NCBI RefSeq assembly: GCF_013030265.1
Contig: NZ_WPZQ01000012.1
Coordinates: 111,935-175,934, forward strand
DNA length: 64,000 nucleotides
DNA from: Ruegeria arenilitoris
GTDB taxonomy: Bacteria > Pseudomonadota > Alphaproteobacteria > Rhodobacterales > Rhodobacteraceae
Direction: 5' to 3'
The position numbers and the translations under genes are program-made. The notes beneath the pieces are model-generated. The model was not told where the DNA came from, ran no database searches, and worked only from the letters and a program-made list of their open reading frames with translations. Positions 37,394 to 46,561 of this stretch are shown piece by piece (positions within the stretch are counted from its first letter, which is position 1; each line of letters starts with the position of its first letter).

Positions 37394-38734
37394 ATGGTTC
37401 GGGCTCTGGCCTTGTCGGCCGCCTTATTTTCTGCGACCCCGCTTTTGGCTGAAGACGGGCACGAAGCAGTCACTACATTTACTTTGGATAACGGCATGGA
37501 TATTGTCGTGGTCGAAGACCATCGCGCACCGGTTGTCCAGCACATGGTCTGGTATCGCGCCGGATCAGCCGATGAACCTGTTGGATCGTCAGGTGTCGCC
37601 CATTTTCTGGAACATTTGCTGTTCAAGGGCACTGATACCATGGCGCCAGGTGAACTATCGGCAACTGTTGCTGCGAACGGAGGCAATGATAACGCCTTCA
37701 CCTCGTATGACTACACCGCCTATTTCCAGAGGGTCGCCGCAGACCGCCTCGAGCTGATGATGCGGATGGAAGCGGACCGGATGCGCAACATCCGTCTGAC
37801 TGAAAATGATATCGCCACAGAGCGTGATGTGATTCTCGAAGAACGCAATCAGCGCACTGAAAACAATCCGCGATCCTTGTTCGGGGAACAAATGAGCGCG
37901 GCCCAGTACCTCAATCACCGTTACGGTGTGCCGATCATTGGCTGGAGGCACGAGATGGAAACGCTGGACATGGAAGACGCGCTGTCCTTCTACCAGACCC
38001 ATTATGCCCCCAATAACGCCATTCTGGTCGTTACCGGTGATGTGGAGCCGGATGAAGTCAAAGCGCTGGCTGAAGAGTATTATGGTGTGATCCCCGCCAA
38101 CCCGGACCTGCCAGAACGTGTGCGTTCGCAAGAGCCGCCGCAAACGGCAGAACGTCGCCTGACCTTTAAAGATCCGCGTGTCGCACAGCCATATGTTCAG
38201 CGCAGTTATCTGGCCCCGGAACGGGACGCCGGTGCACAGGAGAAAGCCGCCGCCCTCTATCTGCTGGCGGAACTGCTGGGTGGCAGCACGACCTCATACC
38301 TGAATGAGAAGCTGCAGTTCGAACAGCAGAAGGTCGTCTATACCGGAGCGTTCTACCGGGGTGTGTCCCTAGATGACACCACCTTTGACCTGATCGTTGT
38401 TCCGGCCGAAGGCGTATCTCTGCAGGAAGCTGAGGATGCAATGGATCAGGCAGTCGCGGATTTCATCGCCGAAGGCGTGAATCAGGAAGATCTGGACCGG
38501 ATCAAGATGCAGTTGCGTGCGGCCCAGACCTATGCGCGCGACAATGTGGATGGGATCGGAAACCGTTATGGGCGGGCTCTGACCAGTGGCCTGACAGTCG
38601 AGGATGTGCAGGCCTGGCCTGATATCCTTCAGGCTGTGACGGCGGATGAGATCATCGCCGCCGCGCGTGAGGTGATACAACCCGAAACGTCGGTGACCGG
38701 ATGGCTGATGCGCGACGATGAGGTGACGCAATGA
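37394..38734 (+). CDS. M16 family zinc peptidase, catalytic partner
   Basis: This 446-residue protein has a signal peptide (LALSAALFSATPLLA) and the inverted zinc motif HFLEH (His70, Glu73, His74). A downstream Glu lies in TERDVILEERNQR. It has the two M16 lobes typical of pitrilysin/processing-peptidase relatives. It probably acts in the periplasm with the next gene product, which lacks the zinc motif. The two genes overlap by 4 bp, implying a fixed stoichiometry. Confidence 0.93.
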   Translation: MVRALALSAALFSATPLLAEDGHEAVTTFTLDNGMDIVVVEDHRAPVVQHMVWYRAGSADEPVGSSGVAHFLEHLLFKGTDTMAPGELSATVAANGGNDNAFTSYDYTAYFQRVAADRLELMMRMEADRMRNIRLTENDIATERDVILEERNQRTENNPRSLFGEQMSAAQYLNHRYGVPIIGWRHEMETLDMEDALSFYQTHYAPNNAILVVTGDVEPDEVKALAEEYYGVIPANPDLPERVRSQEPPQTAERRLTFKDPRVAQPYVQRSYLAPERDAGAQEKAAALYLLAELLGGSTTSYLNEKLQFEQQKVVYTGAFYRGVSLDDTTFDLIVVPAEGVSLQEAEDAMDQAVADFIAEGVNQEDLDRIKMQLRAAQTYARDNVDGIGNRYGRALTSGLTVEDVQAWPDILQAVTADEIIAAAREVIQPETSVTGWLMRDDEVTQ

Positions 38735-40041
38735 AACGGATTTTTGCGACGCTGATTGCGTTTGTCATCGCACTGCCTGCTTGGGCCGAGATCGAGATTG
38801 AAGAGGTCACCTCTCCAAGCGGCATCAAGGCCTGGCTGGTCGAAGACCACTCGATCCCCTTTACCGCGCTGGAGTTGCGTTTTCGCGGAGGCACCTCACT
38901 GGATGATCCTGACAAACGCGGAGCAGTCTACCTTATGAGCGGCCTGATCGAGGAAGGTGCGGGTGATATGGATGCCCGCACCTATGCCCGTGAACTGGAA
39001 GAACTGGCCGCCTCGTTCAGGTATAATGCTACTGATGATACAGTTTCGATTTCCGCTCAGTTCCTGACAGAAAACAGGGATGAGGTTATCGATCTTTTGC
39101 GTACCACAATTCACGAACCCCGGTTCGATCAGGATGCGGTAGATCGAGTACGCGCTCAGGTACTGTCTGGTCTGAAATCTGACCAGACCGACCCGAATGA
39201 TATTGCAGGCCGAAATTTTGCCGAAATGGCATTTGGTGATCACCCATACGGGTCAGAAGGCAAGGGTACAATCGAAAGCGTGTCGGCTTTGACCCGCGAT
39301 GACGTGATCGCGGCCTATGACGGCGTGTTTGCCAAAGATCGCCTTTATGTTGGTGCGGTCGGGGATATCACTGCAGAAGAACTGGGTGTTCTGCTGGATG
39401 AACTGCTTGCAGAGCTGCCGGAAACCGGCAAGCCGATACCTGATCGGGCCGATGTGACGATCTCTGGTGGCGTTAATGTTGTGGAGTTTGACACGCCTCA
39501 ATCCGTTGCATTGTTTGGGCAGAAAGGCATCGATCGTGACGATCCGGATTTCTTCGCTGCATACATCCTGAACCACATTCTCGGCGGTGGTGGTTTTGAA
39601 AGCCGTCTGATGCACGAAGTCCGGGAAAAGCGTGGCCTGACCTATGGTGTGGGAACTTACCTTGTGCCCAAGGATCTCGCTTCGGTTTATCTGGGGTCGG
39701 TTTCGTCAGCCAACGACCGTATCGCCCAAGCGGTTGAAGTGATCCGCGATGAATGGACCCGCGCCGCGACCGAAGGCGTGACCCAGAAAGAGCTGGACGA
39801 TGCCAAGACCTACCTGACCGGTGCCTATCCGTTGCGATTTGATGGAAACGGGCAGATTGCGGGAATTATGGTCGGGATGCAGATGGAAGACCTGCCCATC
39901 GACTACATCGCCACCCGTAATGACAAGGTGAACGCGATAACGCTGGAAGAGGTCAACCGGGTCGCTGCAGAATTGCTCGACCCGGAGGGGCTGCACTTTA
40001 CCGTGGTCGGCAAACCTGTGGGTCTGGACACCACGAACTAA
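38731..40041 (+). CDS. M16 family protein, non-catalytic partner
   Basis: This 436-residue exported protein (signal IFATLIAFVIALPAWA) has the M16 fold but no HxxEH. The corresponding region reads GAVYLMSGLIEEGAG. The substrate-contact motif GGGGFESRLMHEVREKRGLTYGVG is preserved, as in the beta-type subunits of heterodimeric M16 enzymes. It is expected to complete the active-site chamber of the preceding peptidase. A strong terminator follows. Confidence 0.93.
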   Translation: MKRIFATLIAFVIALPAWAEIEIEEVTSPSGIKAWLVEDHSIPFTALELRFRGGTSLDDPDKRGAVYLMSGLIEEGAGDMDARTYARELEELAASFRYNATDDTVSISAQFLTENRDEVIDLLRTTIHEPRFDQDAVDRVRAQVLSGLKSDQTDPNDIAGRNFAEMAFGDHPYGSEGKGTIESVSALTRDDVIAAYDGVFAKDRLYVGAVGDITAEELGVLLDELLAELPETGKPIPDRADVTISGGVNVVEFDTPQSVALFGQKGIDRDDPDFFAAYILNHILGGGGFESRLMHEVREKRGLTYGVGTYLVPKDLASVYLGSVSSANDRIAQAVEVIRDEWTRAATEGVTQKELDDAKTYLTGAYPLRFDGNGQIAGIMVGMQMEDLPIDYIATRNDKVNAITLEEVNRVAAELLDPEGLHFTVVGKPVGLDTTN

Positions 40042-40048
40042 GAAATTG

Positions 40049-40074
40049 GGGCTGAGCGCTGCTCAGCCCTTTTT
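40049..40074 (+). terminator. Intrinsic terminator of the purH-lspA-M16 gene run
   Basis: A perfect 9-bp stem (GGGCTGAGC with GCTCAGCCC), a 3-nt loop and TTTTT start 8 bp after the M16 stop. The structure overlaps the last codons of the convergent SDR gene, so the two genes share 3' sequence. Confidence 0.88.
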
Positions 40075-40872
40075 CATGCTGCGCAGCATTTGCCCCATCA
40101 TCTGGCCGAACTTGCCCGACCCGCGCTGATAAAGCGCGCCATCAACGGCCAGAACAGTGCCGCTGATGTAACTGGCCAGATCGGAGCTGAGAAACAGGCA
40201 GGCGTTCGCCACGTCCTGCGGCTGACCCCAGCGGCCTAACGGAACATCCTTGCGCAAGGCTTCTCCGGCATCCGGAGTTGGCGCCAGACGTTTGGCGCCC
40301 TCAGTGCCCTCGATAAAGCCCGGCACCACGGAGTTCACTCGGATACCCTCGACGCCCCATTCCATCGACAATGTGCGGGTGATCTGATCGACGCCTGCCT
40401 TGGCGGCGCAGACATGAGCCTGACCTTCGTAAGGCAGATAGGACTGTGGGGCCGAGATGTTGATGATGCTGGCGCCGGGGCGCTTCAGATAGGGATACGC
40501 CCCCTTCATCACGTGGATGGTGCCCATCAGGTCGATATCGATCACGGTCTTGAACGCATTGACCGACATTTCCGCCGCCAATGCCGGGAAATTGCCTGCC
40601 GCGCCAGACACCAGAACGTCGAAGTCACCGAATGCGTCGTGGAATTGCTTAAGGCCCTCGGCTACCGCCTCAGGGTCACGCACGTCAAACGCCGCACCGA
40701 TTGCATCCTGTGCGCCCGCAGCTTTCAGTGCGGCAACGGTGTCATCGACCTTTTCCTGTGAACGGCTGGCGACGGCCAGTTTGGCACCCGAGGCCGCAAA
40801 GGCCTCGGCGATGCCGCGATTGATACCGCTAGTTCCGCCAATGACAATGACGGTCTTACCTGAAAAATCCAT
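40063..40872 (-). CDS. SDR family oxidoreductase, 2,4-dienoyl-CoA-reductase-like
   Basis: This 269-residue Rossmann oxidoreductase has IGGTSGINRGIA for NAD(P) binding, SGAAGNF (the NAG-type motif), and ISAPQSYLPYEGQAHVCAAKAGVD. The Lys is present, but the classical YxxxK Tyr is replaced by Val at that spacing, as in peroxisomal or mitochondrial 2,4-dienoyl-CoA-reductase-like members. The likely role is reduction of an unsaturated acyl-CoA or a related enone. It begins 25 bp from the ALDH16-like gene stop and may be co-transcribed with it. Confidence 0.85.
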   Translation of the reverse strand: MDFSGKTVIVIGGTSGINRGIAEAFAASGAKLAVASRSQEKVDDTVAALKAAGAQDAIGAAFDVRDPEAVAEGLKQFHDAFGDFDVLVSGAAGNFPALAAEMSVNAFKTVIDIDLMGTIHVMKGAYPYLKRPGASIINISAPQSYLPYEGQAHVCAAKAGVDQITRTLSMEWGVEGIRVNSVVPGFIEGTEGAKRLAPTPDAGEALRKDVPLGRWGQPQDVANACLFLSSDLASYISGTVLAVDGALYQRGSGKFGQMMGQMLRSMKKG

Positions 40873-40896
40873 GTAGGCCTCCCTTGGAGGGGAGCC

Positions 40897-43230
40897 CTAC
40901 TCGCCGTAGGGCACCCAGATGTTCTTGATCTCGGTCGAAGCCTGAAGGAACCGGCGGGAATGGTCCATGCCCCAATCGAATGCCGTCGCGTTATTCACCC
41001 AGGTCCGTTTCAGGTTCCCGGCCGAGACGACCTCGATCTCTTTTGACAGGTCGGTGGACGAGAAGGACCAGACCGCATCGACGTTCAGGTGCGAGGCCAG
41101 CGGTTTCGCCAATTCCGCATGGCTGCCGGTCAGGATGTTGACCACGCCAGCAGGCACGTCCGAGGTTTCAAGGATCTGGTAGAAGTCGGTCGCCGCCAGC
41201 GGATAGGGTTCGCTTGCGGTCAGCACCACCCGGTTGCCCATCGCAATCGCAGGCGCCATGGCCGAGACCAGACCCAGCAAAGGCGCCTCATCCGCACATA
41301 GCGCGCCGATCACGCCGACCGACTCTTTCATGGCGATCGCCACGCCGCGGATCGGAACACCATGTACCTGACCGTCATACTTGTCGGCCCATGCGGCGGC
41401 TGTGAACAGACGCTGTATCGAAGCCTCAACCTCCTTCGCGCCGTCCTTTTTGCCGGTCATCGCGTCGATGCGAGCGGCAAACTCGTCGGCGCGGGCCGAG
41501 AGGTTTTCGCCGATGTAATACAGGATTTGCGCCCTCAGGTGGCCGGTGGTATTGGACCATCCTTTGGCCCCCGCCGCAGCCTCAACCGCGTTGCGGACGT
41601 CCTTGCGATTGGCGAGGCCCACGTGGCCCAATAGCCCGGACTTGCCCCAAACGGGTTTCGAATAGCCGCTATCGGGCCGTGCCTGCTTGCCGCCGACAAA
41701 CATCTTGGCGGTGCGGTCGATGAGATCGACTGGTGCACCTTCGCCCATGATGGCTTCGACCTTCGCCAGCGGCTTGGCCTTGCCCTTGGGCTTGGTATAG
41801 GCCGCAAGACCTTCCCAACCGCCTTCACGGCCAAAGCCGCTTTCGCGCACTCCGCCGAAACCAGCGGCGGCGTCGAACAGGTTGGTGGCATTCACCCAGA
41901 CCACGCCAGCGACCAGCTTGGGGGCAATATCCAGCGCGAGGTTCACGTTTTCGGTCCACACCGTCGCGGCCAGCCCGTAACGGGTGTTGTTGGCCAGTTC
42001 GACCGCCTCTTCCGGTGTGCGGAAGGTAGAGGAAACGAGCACCGGGCCAAAGATCTCTTCCTGCATCAGCGGATCGGATGTCTCGAGGCCCGAGATCAGC
42101 GTCGGTGGGTAATAACAGCCGTTCGCAGGCAGATCGCAAGCCGCCTGATGAACATGCCCAACCGTGTTGCTTTCGACCATGCTCTTGATGGTCTGCAGTT
42201 GCACGGGGTCCACAACCGCACCGACGTCGATGCACTTGTCCAACGGATCGCCGATGCGCAGCTTGTCCATACGGGCACACAGCTTGTCATGGAAGCGGTC
42301 CGCGATGCCCTCTTGCACCAAGAGGCGCGAGCCCGCACAGCAGACCTGGCCCTGATTGAACCAGATCGCGTCGACCAAGCCTTCGATGGCTGAATCAATA
42401 TCCGCGTCGTCAAAGACGATGTAGGCGGACTTGCCGCCCAACTCCAATGTCAGTTCCTTGCCGGAACCCGCGGTTGCTTCACGGATGCGGCGGCCCACAA
42501 CGGTCGAGCCGGTAAAGGCGATCTTATCCACGTCCGAGTTCACGATCATCTCGCCCACTGCGCCGTCACCAGTGACGATGTTGACAACGCCTTTGGGCAG
42601 CCCGGCCTGTGTGCAAATGTCAGCAAACAGAAGTGCGGTCAGCGAAGTGTATTCGGCTGGTTTCAGAACCACGGTGTTGCCCATCGCAAGAGCCGGGGCA
42701 ATTTTCCACGCCAGCATCAGCAACGGGAAGTTCCACGGGATGATCTGCCCGCAGACACCCAACGCCTCAGCATCGGGCAGTTCGCTGTCCATCAACTGCG
42801 CCATGCCCGCGTGATAGTAAAAATGCCGCTGCGCCAGCGGGATGTCGATATCACGTGACTCCCGGATCGGTTTGCCGTTGTCGAGGCTTTCCAGCACGGC
42901 AAACAGACGCGAGTGCTTCTGCAATAGGCGCGCGATGGCATAGAGGTACCGCGCACGACCTGCGCCGCCCAACTTCTCCCACTTCGGCTGCGCCTTGCGC
43001 GCGGCAGCGACTGCGGCGTCCACGTCGGCTTGTTTGGCTTGCGTTAGCTTAGCCAGAACCTCGCCGTTAGCCGGGTTACGGCTTTCGAACCCTTTGCCAG
43101 GTTTAGTGAAGGCACCGTCGATATAGTGACCGAACTTGTCGCCCTGATCGACCAACCAAGCAAGCGCTTCCGCGGCGCTTTCGGGGGCAGGGCCATAGTC
43201 CATGGTTTCAAAAATCTCTTTGACTGTCAT
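40897..43230 (-). CDS. ALDH16-like double-domain aldehyde dehydrogenase
   Basis: This 777-residue protein consists of two ALDH modules. The first (about 35-500) is complete: PWNFPLLMLAWK, FTGSTVVG, general-base Glu263 (TLELGGKSA) and catalytic Cys297/298 (GQVCCAGS). The second (about 530-777) is shortened and lacks the ELGG/Cys blocks. This architecture is that of bacterial ALDH16, as in Loktanella. Linkage to deoC suggests it oxidises the acetaldehyde released from deoxyribose-5-phosphate. The ATG at 43230 follows directly after the stop of a small exported-protein gene; the ORF extension to 43296 overlaps that gene and is rejected. Confidence 0.93.
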   Translation of the reverse strand: MTVKEIFETMDYGPAPESAAEALAWLVDQGDKFGHYIDGAFTKPGKGFESRNPANGEVLAKLTQAKQADVDAAVAAARKAQPKWEKLGGAGRARYLYAIARLLQKHSRLFAVLESLDNGKPIRESRDIDIPLAQRHFYYHAGMAQLMDSELPDAEALGVCGQIIPWNFPLLMLAWKIAPALAMGNTVVLKPAEYTSLTALLFADICTQAGLPKGVVNIVTGDGAVGEMIVNSDVDKIAFTGSTVVGRRIREATAGSGKELTLELGGKSAYIVFDDADIDSAIEGLVDAIWFNQGQVCCAGSRLLVQEGIADRFHDKLCARMDKLRIGDPLDKCIDVGAVVDPVQLQTIKSMVESNTVGHVHQAACDLPANGCYYPPTLISGLETSDPLMQEEIFGPVLVSSTFRTPEEAVELANNTRYGLAATVWTENVNLALDIAPKLVAGVVWVNATNLFDAAAGFGGVRESGFGREGGWEGLAAYTKPKGKAKPLAKVEAIMGEGAPVDLIDRTAKMFVGGKQARPDSGYSKPVWGKSGLLGHVGLANRKDVRNAVEAAAGAKGWSNTTGHLRAQILYYIGENLSARADEFAARIDAMTGKKDGAKEVEASIQRLFTAAAWADKYDGQVHGVPIRGVAIAMKESVGVIGALCADEAPLLGLVSAMAPAIAMGNRVVLTASEPYPLAATDFYQILETSDVPAGVVNILTGSHAELAKPLASHLNVDAVWSFSSTDLSKEIEVVSAGNLKRTWVNNATAFDWGMDHSRRFLQASTEIKNIWVPYGE

Positions 43231-43231
43231 T

Positions 43232-43588
43232 TTAGTTTTCCCCGCAGTTGAGGGTGAGGAATCGAACTGTGGCTTGATCTTGGGGAATGCGTACAACTTT
43301 AAGTGGTTTGGATTTCACGTTTTCTGTGGAGTTTGTACGATTCAAGTAAGCGAAGTAGACTTCGCCGTGTCCCGCAAAGATTTGACCAAGTGGCGTTTCA
43401 TCGACCATTGGAGCTTTGAACTCGATGTGTCCGTCGGTCCAAGTGAGTTGTTGATCGGTTATGTCGATACTCACGGTGTTGCCGTTGCTTTTGCCATCAA
43501 CGATCCACGGACTGCATTCCACTGCCTCAGAATAGACAGGGCCAAATTGCAATAGAAGCAACGAAGTGGTTGTGGCTAGTTTGAACAT
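43232..43588 (-). CDS. Small exported protein between deoC and ALDH16-like gene, unknown
   Basis: This 118-residue protein has a signal peptide (MFKLATTTSLLLLQFGPVYS) and two Cys in the mature part (AVECSPW and TLNCGEN), probably a disulfide. The mostly beta mature region contains DITDQQLTWTDGHIEFKAP. I recognise no family. It is AT-richer than its neighbours and occupies the gap between two catabolic genes with only 1 bp to the ALDH start, so it is either co-opted into the operon or a recent insertion. Confidence 0.65.
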   Translation of the reverse strand: MFKLATTTSLLLLQFGPVYSEAVECSPWIVDGKSNGNTVSIDITDQQLTWTDGHIEFKAPMVDETPLGQIFAGHGEVYFAYLNRTNSTENVKSKPLKVVRIPQDQATVRFLTLNCGEN

Positions 43589-43597
43589 TGAAACTAT

Positions 43598-44596
43598 TCA
43601 GCCCATGGAGTGACGGTAGCCAGCCGAGTAGGACCCGGTGACATAGTGTTCCAACTGCCGTTCGATATCGCCCAGCAACGACGACGCGCCAAAGCGGAAC
43701 AGGTCCGGTTCCAACCAGCGATCGCCCAGTTCGTCCTTGATCAGCGACAGGTAGACAAGCGCATCTTTGGCCTTCGAGATACCGCCTGCGGGCTTGTAAC
43801 CGACCCGATAGCCAGTGCGGTCATAGTAGTCGCGGATCGCGCGGATCATCACCAGCGATACGGGCAGGGTGGCGTTGACGCTTTCCTTACCGGTCGAAGT
43901 CTTGATGAAATCAGCGCCCGCCATCATGCAAACCAGTGAAGCACGCGCGACATTACGCAGGCTGCCCAGTTCTCCGGTGGCGAGGATGGCTTTGACATGG
44001 GCATCGCCGCAGGCGACGCGGAAGGCCTTCATTTCTTCATACAAAGCCTGCCAGTCGCCTGACAGGACGTGACGGCGCGATATGACGATGTCGATCTCTT
44101 CGGCCCCGGCCTTAACGCTTTCTTCGATCTCTGCCACGCGCAGGTGGAACGGAGACAGGCCTGCCGGAAAGCCCGTCGACACGGCCGCAACCGGAATGCC
44201 GGTGCCGTGCAAGGCGCCCACGGCGGTTTCGATCATGTCGTGATAGACGCAAACGGCCCCTGTGGTGATCGGCGGCATGTCCAGCGCCTGCAGAACCGAA
44301 AGCGCCACGGGTTGCCGGGCTTTGGCGCAAAGGCGGCGAACGCGGCCAACCGTGTCGTCACCTGACAGTGTGGTCAGGTCGATCATCGTGATCGCCTTCA
44401 GCAGCCACGCGGCCTGATACTCTTTCTTCACCGACCGACGGCCGGGCAAGGTCGCGGCGCGCCGTTCTATGGCCGAGGTATTGACCTGCACTGCGCGTAC
44501 CCAGTCCAGATCGAGGTCCATGCCGGGGTTTCTGGGCTCGGTCACTTGCGGCAGATGCGCGGTGCGCACGGGGCTTTCTGAGCTCTGCGTTTCCAT
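43598..44596 (-). CDS. deoC: Deoxyribose-phosphate aldolase
   Basis: This 332-residue class I aldolase splits 2-deoxyribose-5-phosphate into glyceraldehyde-3-phosphate and acetaldehyde. TIM-barrel marks are IDLTTLSGDD near the N-terminus, EIDIVISRRHVLSG, VKAILATGELGS, the Schiff-base Lys in ADFIKTSTGK, and the second Lys in GYKPAGGISKA. It has the longer N-terminus of eukaryote-like DeoC. The ATG at 44596 has AAAGGATG upstream, so the 31-residue extension is excluded. Confidence 0.96.
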   Translation of the reverse strand: METQSSESPVRTAHLPQVTEPRNPGMDLDLDWVRAVQVNTSAIERRAATLPGRRSVKKEYQAAWLLKAITMIDLTTLSGDDTVGRVRRLCAKARQPVALSVLQALDMPPITTGAVCVYHDMIETAVGALHGTGIPVAAVSTGFPAGLSPFHLRVAEIEESVKAGAEEIDIVISRRHVLSGDWQALYEEMKAFRVACGDAHVKAILATGELGSLRNVARASLVCMMAGADFIKTSTGKESVNATLPVSLVMIRAIRDYYDRTGYRVGYKPAGGISKAKDALVYLSLIKDELGDRWLEPDLFRFGASSLLGDIERQLEHYVTGSYSAGYRHSMG

Positions 44597-44712
44597 CTTC
44601 ACATCCTTTGGGAGGTTTGCGCCAAAATCGCACGGGACGCGGCCAAATGGAAGATGTGTAACATTCTTCAGGTCACATTTTTTGACCATTTGGACAAATA
44701 TAATAGGTTTTC

Positions 44713-44729
44713 TTGCGAATAATTCTCAA
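44713..44729. promoter_or_regulatory. Fur/Mur-like box 1 before the metal ABC operon
   Basis: TTGCGAATAATTCTCAA is an imperfect 17-bp inverted repeat built on GAAT/ATTC arms, the pattern of Fur-family (Fur, Mur, Irr-type) sites in alphaproteobacteria. It lies in the promoter region of the TroA-like gene, 16 bp from box 2. Confidence 0.65.
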
Positions 44730-44744
44730 TAGCGTTGACTTAGT

Positions 44745-44759
44745 TGCGAATGGTTCGCA
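44745..44759. promoter_or_regulatory. Fur/Mur-like box 2 before the metal ABC operon
   Basis: TGCGAATGGTTCGCA is a 15-bp inverted repeat with perfect 6-bp arms (TGCGAA/TTCGCA), 38 bp upstream of the chosen ATG. Together with box 1 it suggests manganese- or iron-responsive repression by a Fur-family protein. The regulator gene is not in the window. Confidence 0.7.
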
Positions 44760-44796
44760 TATTCATTCTCAAGTGGATACCAAAATGGGGTCGGAA

Positions 44797-45750
44797 ATGA
44801 TTCGTCGCAGTTTTCTTGCAGTAATCGCGTTTGCCGCGGCTATGCCTTTGGCGGCGTGGGCTGAAGCACCTCTGAAGGTAGTTGCCACAACGGGTATGAT
44901 CGCTGATGCCGCGCGTCAGGTGGGTGGTGATCAAGTTGAGGTCAAAGGCCTGATGGGGCCAGGTGTCGATCCGCACGCCTATCGTCAGACCCGCAGCGAT
45001 ATCGTGGCGATGACCCGCGCCGATCTGGTGCTGTGGCATGGTCTATATCTGGAAGCGCAGATGGAAGAGTTCTTTCATGATCTTGATCGCAAACGGAACG
45101 TGGTCGCCGTGGCAGACGGTGTCGATAAATCCAAGTTGCGTGCGCATGACGATTACGCAGACAAATACGATCCGCACCTGTGGATGAGCCCGGTTTTGTG
45201 GAAAGATGTGGTGGTTCAGGTACAGGAAGCACTAACCGAAGCCCGCCCCGAAGCAGCCGAAACCTTTGCCGCCAATACCGAGGCATTTCTCGCAGAAATC
45301 GATCAATTGGATGCCTACGGAAAACAAGTTCTGGCTGCGGTGCCGGAAAACAGCCGTGTACTGGTCACCGCGCACGATGCGTTTGGATATTTTGGCGAGG
45401 AATACGGTTATGAGGTTCTGGGTATTCAGGGTATTTCAACCCAGTCCGAGGCTGGCCTGAACCGGATCGGCGAGTTGGTCGATACGCTGGTGGACCAGCA
45501 ACTGACAGCTGTGTTTGTCGAAAGCTCTGTCTCTGACCGCTCAATGCGCGCCCTGATCGAAGGGGCTGCGTCCAAAGGTCATGAGGTCGGCGTCGGTGGA
45601 GAGCTGTATTCAGATGCCATGGGCGAGCCGGGATCATACGAAGGCACTTACGTAGGCATGCTGGATCACAACATTACCGTGATTGCAGGTGCGCTGGGCG
45701 CAGATGTGCCAGAGCGCGGCATGAACGGCAAATTGTCGGCGGGGTTCTGA
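44797..45750 (+). CDS. Metal ABC transporter substrate-binding protein, TroA type
   Basis: This 317-residue protein has a signal peptide (MIRRSFLAVIAFAAAMPLAAWA) and the cluster A-I fold with its long central helix. Metal ligands appear as DPHAY, DPHLWM, TAHDAFGYF and ELYSDAMG. That is a His-His-His-Asp set as in TroA, rather than the His-His-Glu-Asp of PsaA/MntC; the His-rich loop of ZnuA is missing. It should deliver Mn or Zn to the transporter encoded next. The ATG at 44797 (after GGGGTCGGAA) is preferred over 44785. Confidence 0.92.
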   Translation: MIRRSFLAVIAFAAAMPLAAWAEAPLKVVATTGMIADAARQVGGDQVEVKGLMGPGVDPHAYRQTRSDIVAMTRADLVLWHGLYLEAQMEEFFHDLDRKRNVVAVADGVDKSKLRAHDDYADKYDPHLWMSPVLWKDVVVQVQEALTEARPEAAETFAANTEAFLAEIDQLDAYGKQVLAAVPENSRVLVTAHDAFGYFGEEYGYEVLGIQGISTQSEAGLNRIGELVDTLVDQQLTAVFVESSVSDRSMRALIEGAASKGHEVGVGGELYSDAMGEPGSYEGTYVGMLDHNITVIAGALGADVPERGMNGKLSAGF

Positions 45751-45754
45751 GACC

Positions 45755-46558
45755 ATGTTGGAGCTTGCGGCTGATCAGGGTGTGTCGGTGGAAGAGCGGA
45801 GCGTGGAAAGCAGCCCGCTCGCCATTCGCGGCCTGACCGTTTCATATGGGCAAAAACCGGCGGTGTTCTCGGTTGATATGACTGTAGAGCCCGGTGCGAT
45901 GACCGCAATCATCGGCCCGAATGGGGCGGGTAAGTCAACCATGCTCAAGGCAGCATTGGGAGTAGTCGCGCCGTTGTCCGGACAGGTGACAGTCTACGGA
46001 AAGCCGTTGAATGATCAGCGCGCCCGTATTGCCTATGTTCCACAACGCGCCAGTGTCGACTGGGATTTCCCAACCCGTGTTATTGACGTGGTGTTGATGG
46101 GATTGTCGCGAGAGTTGGGCTTGTTGGGCCGTATCCGCGCGCGCCACATGTCGCGGGCAATGGATTGCCTGAACCGGGTCGGAATGCGCGATTTTGCTGA
46201 TCGTCAGATCGGCCAACTCTCAGGTGGTCAGCAGCAGCGTGTCTTTCTGGCGCGTGCATTGGCACAGGATGCGGACCTGTACCTGCTGGATGAACCGTTT
46301 GCCGGTGTTGATGCGGCAACCGAAAAAGCCATTATTGCTGTTCTGAAGTCGCTTAAAGAGGCGGGTAAAACCGTGGTCGTCGTACATCACGACCTGGCAA
46401 CCGTTACCGACTATTTTGACCATGTATTCCTGATCAATACCCGTAAGGTAGCCGAAGGTCCGGTGGCCGAGGCCTTTACTGCCGAGACCCTGCAAGCTGC
46501 CTATGGTGGTCGTCTGGCTACGGCGCAGATCGATCAGATTTCACGCGCATTGGGGTAA
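45755..46558 (+). CDS. Metal ABC transporter ATP-binding protein
   Basis: This 267-residue ATPase has Walker A GPNGAGKST at 54-62, the signature LSGGQQQRV, Walker B LYLLDEPF and the switch His in VVVHHD. The N-terminal 20 residues before the ABC core are an acidic extension. It starts 4 bp after the substrate-binding gene and powers the two downstream permeases; subunit order matches TroABCD/SitABCD operons. Confidence 0.95.
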   Translation: MLELAADQGVSVEERSVESSPLAIRGLTVSYGQKPAVFSVDMTVEPGAMTAIIGPNGAGKSTMLKAALGVVAPLSGQVTVYGKPLNDQRARIAYVPQRASVDWDFPTRVIDVVLMGLSRELGLLGRIRARHMSRAMDCLNRVGMRDFADRQIGQLSGGQQQRVFLARALAQDADLYLLDEPFAGVDAATEKAIIAVLKSLKEAGKTVVVVHHDLATVTDYFDHVFLINTRKVAEGPVAEAFTAETLQAAYGGRLATAQIDQISRALG

Positions 46559-46561
46559 ATC

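Noticed and set aside
38731..40041. Second M16 gene as a decayed pseudogene because HxxEH is missing
   Set aside because: The frame is intact, exported and coupled to a catalytic M16 gene; non-catalytic partners are normal for this family.
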